Made by a program: the position numbers and the translations under genes | Assembly (NCBI GenBank): GCA_022315425.1 | Contig: JAIUPT010000022.1 | Location: 1-64,000, forward strand | Reading direction: 5' to 3' | Source of the DNA: Pseudevernia furfuracea | Lineage: Eukaryota > Ascomycota > Lecanoromycetes > Lecanorales > Parmeliaceae | Length of the DNA: 64,000 bases | Notes under the pieces: generated by a model | What the model saw: only the letters and a program-made list of their open reading frames with translations | What the model was told of the DNA's origin: nothing | Database searches by the model: none | Part shown: piece by piece, positions 44,894 through 56,128 of the stretch | How positions within the stretch are numbered: position 1 is the first letter of the stretch | Layout: every line of letters begins with the position of its first letter

Positions 44894-45366
44894 ATTGGAG
44901 GCCCCTGAGCGTCAAAACTGTGAATTATACAACGGGACAATGGCAGCTGAAGCTCGACCGATGAAGCTTTTATTCCGAGCCCGAGGTGGAAATTACCCCG
45001 CGCCAATTGAGGCATTAGCAAAATCCTGCGATCGACGACAAGGATGAAAACGGGCTATAAGTAAACCAACTCTCGGTTACAGCCCGGTAGGAGTGGGGAA
45101 AATTCCTGCAGATAGAGCGCCGATCACAGCATATGTTCAGTATATCGACAGTAGATTTGTAAGCGCTCACTATGTTTGTAAGCATAGACTAAGCATGCTA
45201 TACTCTTACGCGCGCTCTATCTACCGAGCTACACTCCACTCCTGCCGAGCTGTAAGCCCTATAATCTTTATCCTGCTTATTTGAGATAAGTAAACGGTCT
45301 TGAGGGAAGATAGCCGGCTCAAATAATCTTCAGGAATGGGTTTGTTGCCTTTGACAATCATGTCTA
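44894..45366. other. Intergenic with a foldback element
   Basis: This holds the MFS promoter and the 3' end of the HAD gene. A 179-bp inverted-repeat element occupies 45077-45255. No gene is present. Confidence 0.5.
45077..45255. repeat. Foldback/MITE-like inverted repeat with tRNA-like arm
   Basis: Left arm 45077-45120 and right arm 45212-45255 are imperfect inverted repeats of 44 bp. Both arms give TTACAGCYCGGYAGGAGTGG, then end GATAGAGCGC. The right arm read on the minus strand contains TAGCTCGGTAGATAGAGC, which resembles the D-arm/box A of tRNA genes. No box B is visible and no clear target duplication is seen. Confidence 0.6.
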
Positions 45367-46333
45367 TCACGCCTGAAGAATATCAGCTAACTCTCCAAAT
45401 CCACACTTCTCGTCCCCACTCGTGCCATCGATGAAGAAGTCAACGTCGTCCCGCACTTGATCCATATCCTCTGTTAGATCCTCGGTCGTCCGCTGCACAT
45501 AGATCGTTTTCATTCCCCTAATTTCCAATCAAACCTGCCAAAGCCAAACGATGACCGAGGGACGGGAAACACTAACGCTGTCTTAGCTGCCCTCAAATCA
45601 TATGCATGCGCAGCAACCATGATGGCTTCTGAAGGGGCCACTTGCATCAACTCTAGCGCTTTAGTATAAATCTCAGCATCTGGCTAAATCAAGGTCAGCT
45701 GGAAAGCCGGCGCAGGATTTCCAGACTCAACCGACCTTCGTCTTCCCCAGCAGTTGCGATGAGAAGAGCGTGTGGAAGGGAAGATTCGAGGATTTCATGA
45801 GATCAAGCTGCAAGCGCGTGGATCCATTTGCGAGCACCACTCTATCCCCTTTAGATTGGCGAGTCTCCGGGCTAAATGGTAGGAACTCCTCACATGAAGT
45901 ATTTCTGCTTCAGCCTCTCAAGTGCAGATGACACATCAGGCCACCCTTCACTGCTTCAGCCTAGTTCTCATCTTGTGCTCGATAAGGACCCACCTCTCTG
46001 CTCATGCCAAGCGCCGACTAGCTTGTTCCTTACCCCATCATCCCATTGCGTAGGCGTCACTCCTCTCGCAAGTAATAGCCAGTTCAGCACTCGCCGATGC
46101 GTGACATCGATATCCTCAACAGGCTGAGAGGCCTCCCTGCGCATCTGAGTCTCTTTGAAGAACCCAGCACGCCAGTCAGCCGCCAATTTGGGTAGTGACT
46201 CTGAAGGGAGGGCTGGAATTGAGGGCGCGTTCTCAAGTGCTGGGAGGATGGAGGAGTACCAATCGACACAGGTGCCCATGAGGTCAAAGACAATGGCCTT
46301 GGGAACTGCTGGGGATGTGGATACTGCTGACAT
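45367..46333 (-). CDS. HAD-family hydrolase, type II haloacid dehalogenase-like
   Basis: Model: exons 46333-45994, 45945-45894, 45841-45736, 45683-45577 and 45517-45367; 251 aa. The introns are 48, 52, 52 and 59 nt, all in phase. ATG 46333 precedes AVSTSPAVPK and then the nucleophile motif FDLMGT (Asp17). Type II haloacid dehalogenases have FDxxGT rather than DxD, as here. Later motifs fit: VVLANGSTR (motif II Ser/Thr), GKTKPD (Lys) and MVAAHAYDLRAAK (motif IV region). The family hydrolyses C-halogen or C-O bonds in 2-haloacids and phosphate esters. The true substrate is unknown. A short promoter separates it from the divergent side at 46334-46524. Confidence 0.85.
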
Positions 46334-46524
46334 TTTGATGAACACACATATCACTGTGAGTTCGCAGAGAGGAAATCGTTGCCTCAAGATAAAAACAGGC
46401 ATGATCACGTGACATGGTGGGGCAAATCTTAAAGGCAGAGCAACACTTCAATCTTTCACTTTCAGCGACAACCCAGACAAACGAAAGAATCCGCAATTTT
46501 GTTTTCGGATTCGGCTCAAATTAA

Positions 46525-47209
46525 TCATAAGAGCGTACGCCTCTCGAACGATGTCGCATTCAATGAAATGGCTTCATGCTCAACGTCCGGCTGCAAGAAC
46601 CATGTTCTGAACCTCCCCATCGCCAACCCCTGACAAGCAACCAAGGCCTGAAATTCCCGCACCTCACTTTCTATCACAATGCTATACATAATCCCCAGAG
46701 CTGCACACGCCAGATCCAGACTCATAGGATGTTGTGGAACGAGTTCCATTTTAAATCCAACATCGTACCTAATAACATCGAATGCCGCGGGAATGCTACC
46801 TGTAGGCTGCGCTCTGATCTTCACTACCTGTTCGAGGACTTCAAGGATAAAAAAGTGGTTCTCGGCGTTGTTGCCGAGCCTATCACCGACATTTGGGAAG
46901 GAGACGTAACAGAGGTCGTGGGGGTTAGGAGTCGAGATGGGGACTGCGAAGGGTAGGTCTGGCCATCCTCCTGCCAACCTCGACCTGAAAACCACATTTC
47001 AGTTGATTTTGAGTGATTTGAGGTCTGTCGAATACGTGCCTGCTTGTAGTATTTAAGTTGTTCAGACCTGGCGGTAATACCAGCGACTGTGGAGAATTGG
47101 CCAAGGACAGAGGCGACGCAATGCTTAAGGGAGGCAGACTGAGGGAAAGGAGAATATGGACAAATCCGAGATGGACTGCAGATGCTCGAAAGTGTTCTTG
47201 CATGGTCAT
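46525..47209 (-). CDS. Hypothetical secreted protein
   Basis: Proposed model: exons 47209-47068 and 46970-46525, 195 aa, with a 97-nt intron (GTCTGA donor, GCAG acceptor). ATG 47209 starts a hydrophobic leader (FVHILLSLSLPPLSIAS, about residues 16-35) with a likely signal-peptidase site after it. The mature part begins WPDLPFAVPIS and has no recognised domain; Cys are few. Alternative splice choices in 46970-47070 change about ten residues, so the junction is uncertain. It is arranged tail to tail with nothing and lies head to tail with HAD. A cell-wall or secreted role is only suggested by the leader. Confidence 0.5.
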
Positions 47210-49052
47210 GCAATGCAAACTCGAAGATCGGGAAGAGTAAAAGTACAAGAGGACCTCTTAGGCTCTTAGGCAAGTCTTTAGGGCACGGGCGTTCTTGTCG
47301 TCTATCGCATTTACCTCACGTTTGCCGTGAAGCGCTCCTTGGGATGTGAGCCGACAGCCTATCCGGTACGCTTTGAGGAACACTGTCCATGCAGTAGGAA
47401 AATCCTCTTCGGGCCTCGAGAGATCCTCTACGTTATCATTCCGGATTGCTCAACATGCCCCTGAGCTCAATCTGTCTTAGCATTATATCAGAGAACAAAA
47501 ACCCCACTAAACCACGGAGACATTGAGTATACAACTAGTGCGATGGTGTAATGCGAGGCTACTCGAATATTTCGTCGCCATGTGTGTGCGGATCGTTTTT
47601 CTCCGACAATCCACCAGGGCGGTTATTACTCTCTAACCATTGAACCAACTACTCTTTGGCGCTTCTATCGATCAGCCACATCTGCATTTCATAAGGCTCA
47701 GAAATAGAATGATTGCCCGCCTGCATATGCTAGTGGTGCAGTTCCCGTCAACTGGAAGAGGACGTGCATCAATGCCAGGTCTACGTCTTCCATCTCCTAC
47801 AACGAGACCGAACTCAAATATCCCAACATTCACAGACCTACCACTTCCCCTTCTCACCCTCCTCTACAGTCATGGCGGCGCCTTGCGGTGTTTCCTTTTC
47901 CTCTAAATGCCGTCCGATCTGCATTGTAAGTCTGATTTTGAAGAAGCTGTGCTGACTTTGAAACCTCCTATAGCGACGCTCCTGCGATGTCTACCTCCGC
48001 CTCCGCTCCCTTCTCCCTATATCCACACTATTCCACTACATCGCAGCTGTCGCAAGCCTAAAGTAGCAACCCATACACCTTCCCTATCCGAGTGGGCTAG
48101 GTATACCCCAGAGCACAAAAACGAGGTGACTCGACGACATCAACAAGAGCGCGGTGCTTTCTGGTAGCTCAACAAGGAATATGGCTCGGGTGAGGGGCAA
48201 GAGTGGACCACCAGTGCTCCAGCACACGCGAGGCAGGTTTCAGTGTCATGATCGTATATGAAATAACAGTTTCGGAGTGGGAAGACATTGCAAAATCGCT
48301 GAATGCAGATTGGATGCTCTATCTGACAGCTGAAAGAGTTTTCTGAGCGAAAGCTAATACGGTAGTGACGGTGGTACAAGTACTGATGGTGTGCAGGAAC
48401 CTTGTATCTGGGCACGGATTTACCGACCAACTAGTATCGCCGCTCGGTGGAGGATCTGATTGGTGGCCTTCGCCACGCCGGTGTGCCGACTTCTTGTCCC
48501 CAAGGAAGAACTGCAGGCCATGCTCACGTTACCTCGTGCTTTCATAGTAAACATATCCCGCGGATGATCCAATTCACCCTCCGTTATCGACCCCCGTTTC
48601 AGAAATTATGCTCTGGCACGATTTTTAAATAATGATATCGTCCATGACACAGACTACCAGGCTCTCGGCCGCTGGCTCTCAACTTCTTCGCGGTCCTGCG
48701 AGTAGCACAAGAGGGGACTAGGTATCATCTGGAGAAGCGATGGCAGTGGGATGCAAGTCTCCTAAGAGAAGACGCCGGGCCTCTATGTTGATGGTCAACG
48801 ATGTTCAAAAGGAGCAGAAGCTGCCGTTGAAAGCTATCAAGACCAAGTATCAAAGTAATCCAGATTGATTATTGTGACGTCCATCTTTTTATCGCTGATT
48901 CTATTAATGGTTTTATTTCCCTTGCCATCAGATTGATCCTCACCTCCACAATGAAAATCATCATCAGCACAACACTCTACAGCCGCAGAAATTGGCTTTC
49001 ACGATGTGGAATGCGTCTATGGTTCGGTCGTGAGGACTGAAAACCCAGAGAA
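47210..49052. other. Intergenic, no supported gene
   Basis: About 1.84 kb without a convincing gene. Short frames near 47640-48170 (for example around 47874, ATGGCGGCGCC) are open for 50-90 codons but lack motifs. They could be remnants or an exon of a small gene with introns I cannot place. Composition is normal. Confidence 0.4.
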
Positions 49053-50984
49053 TCACACAGCCACACCCGGAACCTTCGGTTTGACATTCTGCCACTTTGC
49101 GAATAATGCAATGGGCAGGGTCACTCCTGCCAATGCGACTGCCAACGCGAACGTCAGCTTCAGTCCATCCATGTAGGCAAGCACGATGCCAGGGAGCTCC
49201 TTTGCTGAGAATACTACTCGCAACTCGGTTGCACCCGTTGCTAACACCAAGGCGGGACTGACACCTGGGACGAGAACTGGGACCCGCGCGAGCAGTCGGT
49301 TCGTGTAGACTGATTGACCTGCCGATACGAAGAAGGCGCCGCCGATCGTTTGGAAGACTGAATGGGCTTTTAGTCATTGGGTTCCTCGTTGGCGACGGTG
49401 TTCAAACGACAGTGTACTTACAAAGTGTAACCGCAGTGACAGAAGAGATTTCAGAGACGTTGACGAAGGCCTGGTTGGCAATGATGGGTACTTGAATGGA
49501 CAACCCGATGCCTATACCAACCAGGGCTTGATATCCAATCCAGTGCGAAGAGGGCGAGCCAATGTCGAGCGTGTATATTAGTCCTGCACCGATGGTGGCA
49601 ATCACACCACCCGCAAAGAGGAAAGGGACGTAGACTCCATAGACTGTGATGAGTCCACCCGATACAATAGTGAAAATAGCTAAAATTCTTAGATCTTGTG
49701 CATATTATGACTTCCTAGCTGAGGAGCTCACCAACACCGAGCACGAGAGGTATGTTGCGAATACCACTCTCCGAAGCCGATACATTGTCGACGGATTGGA
49801 AATATATTGGAAGGTAGTAGAGCAAGGCGAAGAAAGACCCAGCAAAGCTTGTTACTCAATTAGCGATGCCCTATTAGGGACAGGGCATGTATGCTTACAA
49901 GAATATGTAAAGGCAATTGACAAGGATCTCCCGTCTCCCAAGGAGTGCTCCTTGCAGAATTGCTCGGTCACCCATATACCATTCGACAGCTCCGAAGACT
50001 ATCAAAAGTAACCCGAAGCCGACAAGTGTTCCAATGACCGATGAGTCGCTCCAAGCTTTGGTCACCCCACCCCATTGAACTGCCAGCAGATAGCAAACAA
50101 TGGCTGCCATGATGGTGAAAGAGCCCAGTGGATCCGTCTGAAGGAGCTTCTCTCGCCATGAGGCCTTAACCGGCTTTAAGGCTGCGGGTGTTTGGAAAAA
50201 GACGAGGATCACAAGTGCTGACGCACCACCGATGGGTAGGTTGACATAGAAGCACCAGCGCCATGTGGCATGGGAAGTGAAAACTCCCCCGAGTAGAGGG
50301 CCTATAACACTAGCGCATCCGTATGAGGCTCCAAGAAGGCCAGTAAATGCAGGCCGCTGTGCCGGTGGTACTGCAAAGGCGATGATGGTGTACGCGCCAG
50401 AGGCGATGCCGGCTCCGCCCATGCCTCGATACCGTCAGTCGCCAAGTCAAAAGGTGAGCGGTAGAAGACTTACCTGCAATGGCTCTGCCTATGATCAAGG
50501 TAGTACTGTTCTGAGCAACGCCACAAATCAAGCTACCGACCTCGAAAATGGCTATAGCAACGAGAAAACTTGGCTTGAGATGGAAATATTTGTAGGCTTT
50601 GCCCCATGTCGATTGGAAGGCGCCGAGGGTAAGGAAGAAGGCAGATCCGTACCATCCAACTTGGTTTAGGCTGTGGAATTCATCAGTGATGCGGGGTATT
50701 GCCGTTGCAACAATCGTCATGTCGAGAGCGACAAGAAAGATGGAGAGGACGAGGGCGACGACGATGAATGTGAGCTTAAGCCAACCGGGATAATCGGAGG
50801 TTGCTATTCTCGTTAAGCCTTCCATGTCTTCGGCGTTCTCTACAGAGGTCTCTTCCAATTTAGTTCCAGGTGATAATGGGTGCAAATTGTTTGCTGGAGA
50901 ACTTGTGTCTTCTTGATTTTCCAATGATAGCTGCGAGATTGGTGAGCTGGCCGCGCTGTCGGCCAGAACTGGAACAGCAGTCAT
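49053..50984 (-). CDS. MFS multidrug efflux transporter, DHA2 (14 TM)
   Basis: Model: exons 50984-50474, 50424-49899, 49847-49732, 49679-49422 and 49357-49053; 571 aa. The introns are 49, 51, 52 and 64 nt with GTAAG/GTGAG donors and all phases match. A roughly 75-aa hydrophilic tail precedes TM1 (FIVVALVLSIFLVALDMTIVATAIP), which holds the DHA2 motif LDMTIVATAIP. MGGAGI and then PLLGG.F occur in the central part, matching motif C of drug antiporters. Fourteen membrane segments fit. These pumps export drugs, toxins or secondary metabolites using the proton gradient. It shares a 511-bp divergent promoter with a Zn2Cys6 gene, a usual pump-regulator arrangement. Confidence 0.9.
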
Positions 50985-51495
50985 GTTAGAGGCAGCAATT
51001 TTTTTTTTGATGGGAGTGAAAGAATAAGGCGGATAGAGAAGTGTTGTTTTATATATATATTGGATTAGCAGACGACTGTTACTCCTCGTTGTGCGTTTTC
51101 ACTTTCGTGGGGGTCGGAGGTATTTAGTTCGTATTAGGTCCGATTTCTAATGGCGCTGGTACAATGGCGTTGCGGTGCTTTCTATTTTCTGACCTTACGT
51201 AAGGTAGGTACCTTATGCCGACTATTGCTAGCGTCGGACTATCCGGGCTACCAAAAGTGTAAGACGAAGCGAGCAAGCCGAACCCTTACCAGAAGTAGTT
51301 AGTAAACTCCCCGTTTCCCTTACTAATCGTCGGGCGAAAACTCACCTGTTTCGTCCGCACTTCGTCCGAATCTCCTATCCAATTTCCACTTCTAAAAAAA
51401 CCCACTTTCATCTTTGCCGGAAGCAATTCTCATTGACAGGAAAGCAAATATATCCAATCTCTGCTAATCGAAGGAGAATTTTAGTAGGAGTAGCG
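50985..51495. promoter_or_regulatory. Divergent promoter of DHA2 pump and Zn2Cys6 regulator
   Basis: A TATATATATATATTGG stretch near 51048 lies about 65 bp upstream of the pump start. CCTTACGTAAGG (51193-51204) is a perfect 12-bp palindrome, overlapped by TAAGGTA-GG-TACCTTA (51200-51215). CGG-N5-CCG occurs at 51235-51245; everted or inverted CGG pairs are the usual target type of Zn2Cys6 dimers. Which of these is used is not known. Confidence 0.55.
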
Positions 51496-53766
51496 ATGTC
51501 GGCTTCGCCTGGTATTCTGTCGGTATCCGACAAACCTCCTTACAAAAGGTTGAGGAAGGGAACCCACAGTTGTATCGAATGTGGGTCACTAACGGCACAC
51601 CTGGCCTTCATCCCACGCTTCCTATCTCTCTCTATTGCCTTAGTTGCGAGTATTTCACCTCGAGTGACTGATCATACTACAGGCAGACGCCGCAAGAAGA
51701 GCTGTGTCCCACGGCCAGCCACCCCGGGTTCTTGTGAAGAATGCTTCACTCGTGGGGTCCAATGCCGTACTCAGGAGGTCAGTCTAGGTACGAAGCGCCG
51801 TCCTCAAGATGGAAAGCAGGACCTTCAGCAGAGAGTGGCTGAACTCGAGACTGCTCTACTGTCGATTTCCCAGAAGCTGGAGTCAACCCCAAAGACAATT
51901 GAGTCTAATGGTACTACCAAGACGCTACAGCAGCCGCGTTCGGACACTATACCCTCTACACCTGTAGCATCACCGGGTTCGAACCCCGACGCCCTACTGG
52001 AGCATGCGCCTGTGCTTAGTCTCTTCGACAACGCTATCCTAAGTCGTCGACCAGATGATAGTACTAGGAAAGATTCGCATGATACCAGATTGCTGCGATC
52101 GGAGGTCAAGGACGGTTCAAACTCCAAATTTGATAATATTCGCCGGGCACTTTTGTCTTTCTTTCCCTCACAGCAAAGGCAAGAAGCCATCTTGAACACA
52201 TCCTATACTTGGTGGTCGAGCTGGCAGGTCTTGTATCCCCAGGTATTTGGCCTCGAATCAGTCTCCAATGTTGTCCAATTCGTCGCAGATTTGAAAGCCA
52301 GTGGCAGTGTGCAAAAGGTAGCGAAGGCACTTCTCTGTCTCTTGATCATCCTGCAAGAAGGAAACGTCAGTCTCAATACCCGTTATGATATAGCGGATGC
52401 TACGGATCAAACAAGACAGGCCTTGAGCATCATTGACGATATGGTGCTGGCTGACGACCAGGTTGCTGGGACAATCGATGGCGTTGAATGTATGATTTTA
52501 CGAGCCAAATACGAGACTAACAGCGGTCGTCTCCGGAGGGCATGGCTTAGTTTTCGGCGCGGGATATCCTTTGCCCAGCTTTTAGGCCTTCACAAACGTC
52601 TCGTCAGTTTGGGGAGCAATACGAGCCAATCACTTCGCAGAGAAAGTCTTTGGGAAGCTCTATACACAGGCGATCGACTCTTGAGCCTACAACTAGGTCT
52701 TCCATACGGTGCATCAGAGATTCATTCCGATATAGGTCGTGACAGTGAGCTGTCTGCGAAGGGGATCCAGGTACCAAATACTGGTAAACACTATCTTTTC
52801 CGCTTAGCAAGCATTGCCGGCCACATCATCGACCGCAACCAACAACTGCCGTCCAACAACATGCTGCCTCTGACCTTCAAGATCGAAGCTGAGATGATGG
52901 AACTCGCAGCGTCTATGCCAAGCAACTGGTGGGACTCATGGCTTCAATACGGCGCCGTGGCAAACCAGACGTATAGCCAGCTTCTTCCCCAATTCTGGCA
53001 TCATCAAGCTCGCACCTTACTTCACCTACCATTCATGCTCAAAGCCACAACAGATCATCGCTTTGAATACAGTAAGAAAACAACGTTAGAGTCTGCGCGC
53101 GAGATGATTGCACGCTATCGTGTCATTCGTCCTGTGCAAGGATTCGGCTCTCTCGTCTGCAAACTGATCGACTTTCAGGCATTCACTGCTGCAATGATCC
53201 TAGTAATAAATCTGCTAGATCACTATCGGAGGAGTGAATTATTCGACCATAGCGAAGCAGAAAACGATCAAGACTTAATAATAGTAATGACTGATATATT
53301 GCGGCGAGCCTCTGTCGAGACCGATGGCAACGTGGCGACCCAGGCAGCCCGGACTCTGGAGATATTCAGCGAAGTCAAAGGAATGTCTTGCTCTGTTGGA
53401 AAGTCTGTAGGGGAGTTTACTACGAGAATCGTGATTCCATACTTTGATACCGTGGTAATTGGACTAGGCACGAGCTTCAGAGACCAAACGCAAGCGCAGA
53501 AGCCCGAAGCAATGCCTCAGCCTCAGCAATTACCAACCCCAAGCGAGAATTCACTTGATGGTCCCACCCCGGAATCTGCGCCGGCTGGCAATTCATCGAT
53601 AGCACCAATGATGCCGTTTGACTTTAGTTACGGGGAAGACATGCATGGGTCAGGCATGAATGGCGATGTTTTCGCGGACGTCAACTTTGATGTTGACCAA
53701 GATTGGAGTTGGTTCTGGAACAATATAGATATACCTTCGGTAGATCTGCAGCGAACGGTCTCATGA
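51496..53766 (+). CDS. Zn2Cys6 transcription factor
   Basis: Model: exons 51496-51580 and 51683-53766, 722 aa. The 102-nt intron (GTGGGT...TACAG) is a multiple of three, so an unspliced frame also stays open, but splicing is needed to join CIEC to RRRKKSC. The six zinc Cys are then at 26, 29, 36, 46, 49 and 56 (C-x2-C-x6-C-x9-C-x2-C-x6-C). Start ATG 51496 is the first ATG of the frame. A Gln/Leu-rich coiled coil (about residues 80-110) fits dimerisation. The middle and C-terminal parts resemble the fungal regulator domain (RAWLSFRRGISFAQLLGLHK). It probably regulates the neighbouring pump and perhaps itself. Confidence 0.88.
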   Translation: MSASPGILSVSDKPPYKRLRKGTHSCIECGSLTAHLAFIPRFLSLSIALVASISPRVTDHTTGRRRKKSCVPRPATPGSCEECFTRGVQCRTQEVSLGTKRRPQDGKQDLQQRVAELETALLSISQKLESTPKTIESNGTTKTLQQPRSDTIPSTPVASPGSNPDALLEHAPVLSLFDNAILSRRPDDSTRKDSHDTRLLRSEVKDGSNSKFDNIRRALLSFFPSQQRQEAILNTSYTWWSSWQVLYPQVFGLESVSNVVQFVADLKASGSVQKVAKALLCLLIILQEGNVSLNTRYDIADATDQTRQALSIIDDMVLADDQVAGTIDGVECMILRAKYETNSGRLRRAWLSFRRGISFAQLLGLHKRLVSLGSNTSQSLRRESLWEALYTGDRLLSLQLGLPYGASEIHSDIGRDSELSAKGIQVPNTGKHYLFRLASIAGHIIDRNQQLPSNNMLPLTFKIEAEMMELAASMPSNWWDSWLQYGAVANQTYSQLLPQFWHHQARTLLHLPFMLKATTDHRFEYSKKTTLESAREMIARYRVIRPVQGFGSLVCKLIDFQAFTAAMILVINLLDHYRRSELFDHSEAENDQDLIIVMTDILRRASVETDGNVATQAARTLEIFSEVKGMSCSVGKSVGEFTTRIVIPYFDTVVIGLGTSFRDQTQAQKPEAMPQPQQLPTPSENSLDGPTPESAPAGNSSIAPMMPFDFSYGEDMHGSGMNGDVFADVNFDVDQDWSWFWNNIDIPSVDLQRTVS

Positions 53767-54382
53767 GCTGCAGTATTGTAGTGGTGGGCGACAAATGATT
53801 GAAATGAGAACCGTAGCCGCCGCATACGAAGACTTTTTCAACGTTGCCGCAGATAGATGGTAGTGCGTTGGCGAGTGTCGGACATGACTCTTGTAGATGC
53901 GGTGGATTGCCCACCGTTGTTGAATCCGACCACGCTGCTCCAGGGACAGCGCAAACCATTGTCCACTCGGGGTCATCTGTGCCACTAATTAATGTTATGA
54001 AGCGTCACTTCAAATCGCGGCTTCTCCTAATATGCTAGCAGCAGTCACTCTCATCACATCAGCTCTTTCAGCAAGGGCAGCCCGGCTACTATCAATCTCT
54101 GGAGATCTTGTAGCTTCACCTTTAGATCTTGTTCGTCCGCTCTCACCGAATTTCACGTCTATCGCCCGATGCTGGTTTGCCTCACGCAACGGGTTGAAAT
54201 CCAGCTTGCTAGCATCTTGCATTCTCGCGATTGACCACGGGAGCGCCCGGATAGCGCACCTAGCATCGTGAACGGGCCGGCCCTAGGGCTCTCGAATCGT
54301 GACATGCAATGACGTAAGAATCAAGCTTATCATCATCTTATCGTGTCCACCTTACTCTCACCACTCTCACCTAACAAAAGCA
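53767..54382. other. Intergenic, GST promoter
   Basis: No gene is supported in 616 bp. The stretch holds the terminator of the regulator gene and the promoter of the GST. C/T-rich DNA (54340-54380) precedes the start. No further site is recognised. Confidence 0.4.
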
Positions 54383-55138
54383 ATGTCCACCAGCAACCTC
54401 AAACCCCTCATCCTACACGGTCCGCTTCTCTTCCCCCTTCGCTTTCCCTACTCACTCGGCTAAACCTTCATTCTAGCCCACAGCGTAGGCCCCAACCCGT
54501 ACAAAGTAGCCATAATCCTCTCCTTCCTCAGGCTCCCTTACACCACCAAACTATGGGAACTCGGTGACGCGCCCAACGGCGTCAAAGGCCCCCGCTTCCT
54601 GCGGATCAACGAGAACGGGCGCGTGCCGGCCCTCGAGGACCCCAACAGCGGCGTCGTGTCCTGGGAAAGCGGCGCCATCATCCACTACCTGCTGCGCGTG
54701 TACGACAAAGGCAACGAGTTGGGCCCGCGCGGGAAAAGCCCCGGCGGCGGCGAACCACCGAGCGAACAAGACCACGTCGACTTCAACAAATGGGAGTTCT
54801 TCCTCGTCAGCAGCCTGGGGCCCATGATGGGACAGGTGGTGTGGTACCGGCACCTCAACCCCACCGAGAACGAGGATGCGCTGGCGCGGTACGAAGCGCA
54901 GGCGTACAGGACGTTTGACGTGTTGGAAGGGCAGCTCGGGAAGAGTGGTGGGGAGAGCGTGTTGCCGGGTGGATTTAGCGCCGTGGATGCGCATTGTTAC
55001 CCGTGGGTCAATCGGTACACTTACGCGGAGCTGAAGCTGGACCGCTACCCCAAGATAAAGAAGTGGTTGGAGGTGATCGGGAAGATAGCGGCGGTGAAGG
55101 AGGCGTATGAGAGGGTACCGAGGGGAGAGAAAGCTTAG
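54383..55138 (+). CDS. Glutathione S-transferase
   Basis: Model: exons 54383-54419 and 54477-55138, 232 aa. A 57-nt intron (GTCCGC...CTAG, branch GCTAAAC) joins LILHA to HSVGPNPYKVAI. ATG 54383 (context CAATGTC) is the first in frame. The thioredoxin-fold N domain has PNPYKVAIILSFLRLPYTT, the NGRVPALED segment (cis-Pro loop) and WESGAIIHYL with the Ser that contacts glutathione. The C-terminal helical domain starts near residue 95. Local GC is high, with many CGC/GGC codons in 54560-54800. Fungal GSTs of the Ure2/GstA type conjugate glutathione to xenobiotics. It follows the pump-regulator pair on the + strand, which suggests a detoxification role. Confidence 0.9.
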
Positions 55139-55829
55139 TAGGGACAATTCCAATTGTACGTATGCTAGGAATTGAATGACGTGTTCTATATGACCCAGAG
55201 ACTTCTATCAATGTGGGCAGCGTCAGCGCCTATATACATGGAGGGGATAGAGCTCATTGGATGGTGTAATATTTAGGGTTTGTGGGACGTTGAAGCGTTG
55301 GAAAACCTTGAAAGAAGCAGGTTAGATGGCCAGAGCCTGAGTGAACGGCTATGTCATTTCACGAGGCTGCAATTTACGGTAGAAAATTATGCAGAGAAGA
55401 AACAACGCCCTGCTAAGCGCTTTTCTTTTCGTACCCTGATAAGGTAGTCTCACACGTATGGGAAAAAACCTAAAAATGCATTGCTCGACAATTATCGGCA
55501 TCGAAGTCTCCACCACAACCCTTGAGCCACTCACTGCTAGGGCTGATCTATTGTTCCTATCCTTCTGATAGCATCACACTGAATTTTTTGTGGCTCTTTC
55601 TCCCCGGTATGACTGACACCTGAACGCTGTTGAAGCCAGTGTGGTAAGAGCTCATTGAGAAGCTGATTAGGTTGTATTGACAACGTTCTTTTCAGGTAGC
55701 AGAGGCAAAAGATCAGCTAAGGCGATGCCCTTCGCTCTTTCGATTATGCCCCTTACGTAATCTTCGTGAAGAATGAGCTGATGAAGCGGAGATCACACAT
55801 GCAAAAGACGTCCAGCAGGTGCATGAATG
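55139..55829. other. Intergenic, no supported gene
   Basis: About 690 bp between the GST and the Ngaro-like element, with no ATG frame of note. The retrotransposon inserted at 55829/55830. Confidence 0.45.
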
Positions 55830-56031
55830 TTGGCCCGGCTTGACAGGGGGTTAGTGGGCCTTAATCTCGCACTCGCGTATAGCATGTTGGTTGCATGCTA
55901 TTTTTGGATTTGGTAGACGTGTCCTTTGCAGGGGACAGGTCTCATTTGGGAGCAGCATAAGTAGCTGCATTCCACCTGCGTTTGGCTCTTCATTCGAATT
56001 GATCTCTTTCAGAGCAATAGCATTCTTTCGT
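55830..56031 (+). repeat. Split direct repeat A1
   Basis: Starts TTGGCCCGGCTTGACAGG and ends CATTCTTTCGT. It is repeated at 60266-60467. Confidence 0.9.
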
Positions 56032-56128
56032 AGACACGCAAGCAACACGCTGTCACCTGACCTCGTATTCTACTCCCATTAGCACATTCTTCTATTACTA
56101 GACCACTCACACCGTATCCCATCGTCCA

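Noticed and set aside
45130..45255. Functional tRNA gene
   Set aside because: Only a box A-like arm is visible; no box B, no complete cloverleaf.
54551..55153. 200-codon frame on the minus strand
   Set aside because: It is the shadow of the high-GC GST gene in the opposite strand.
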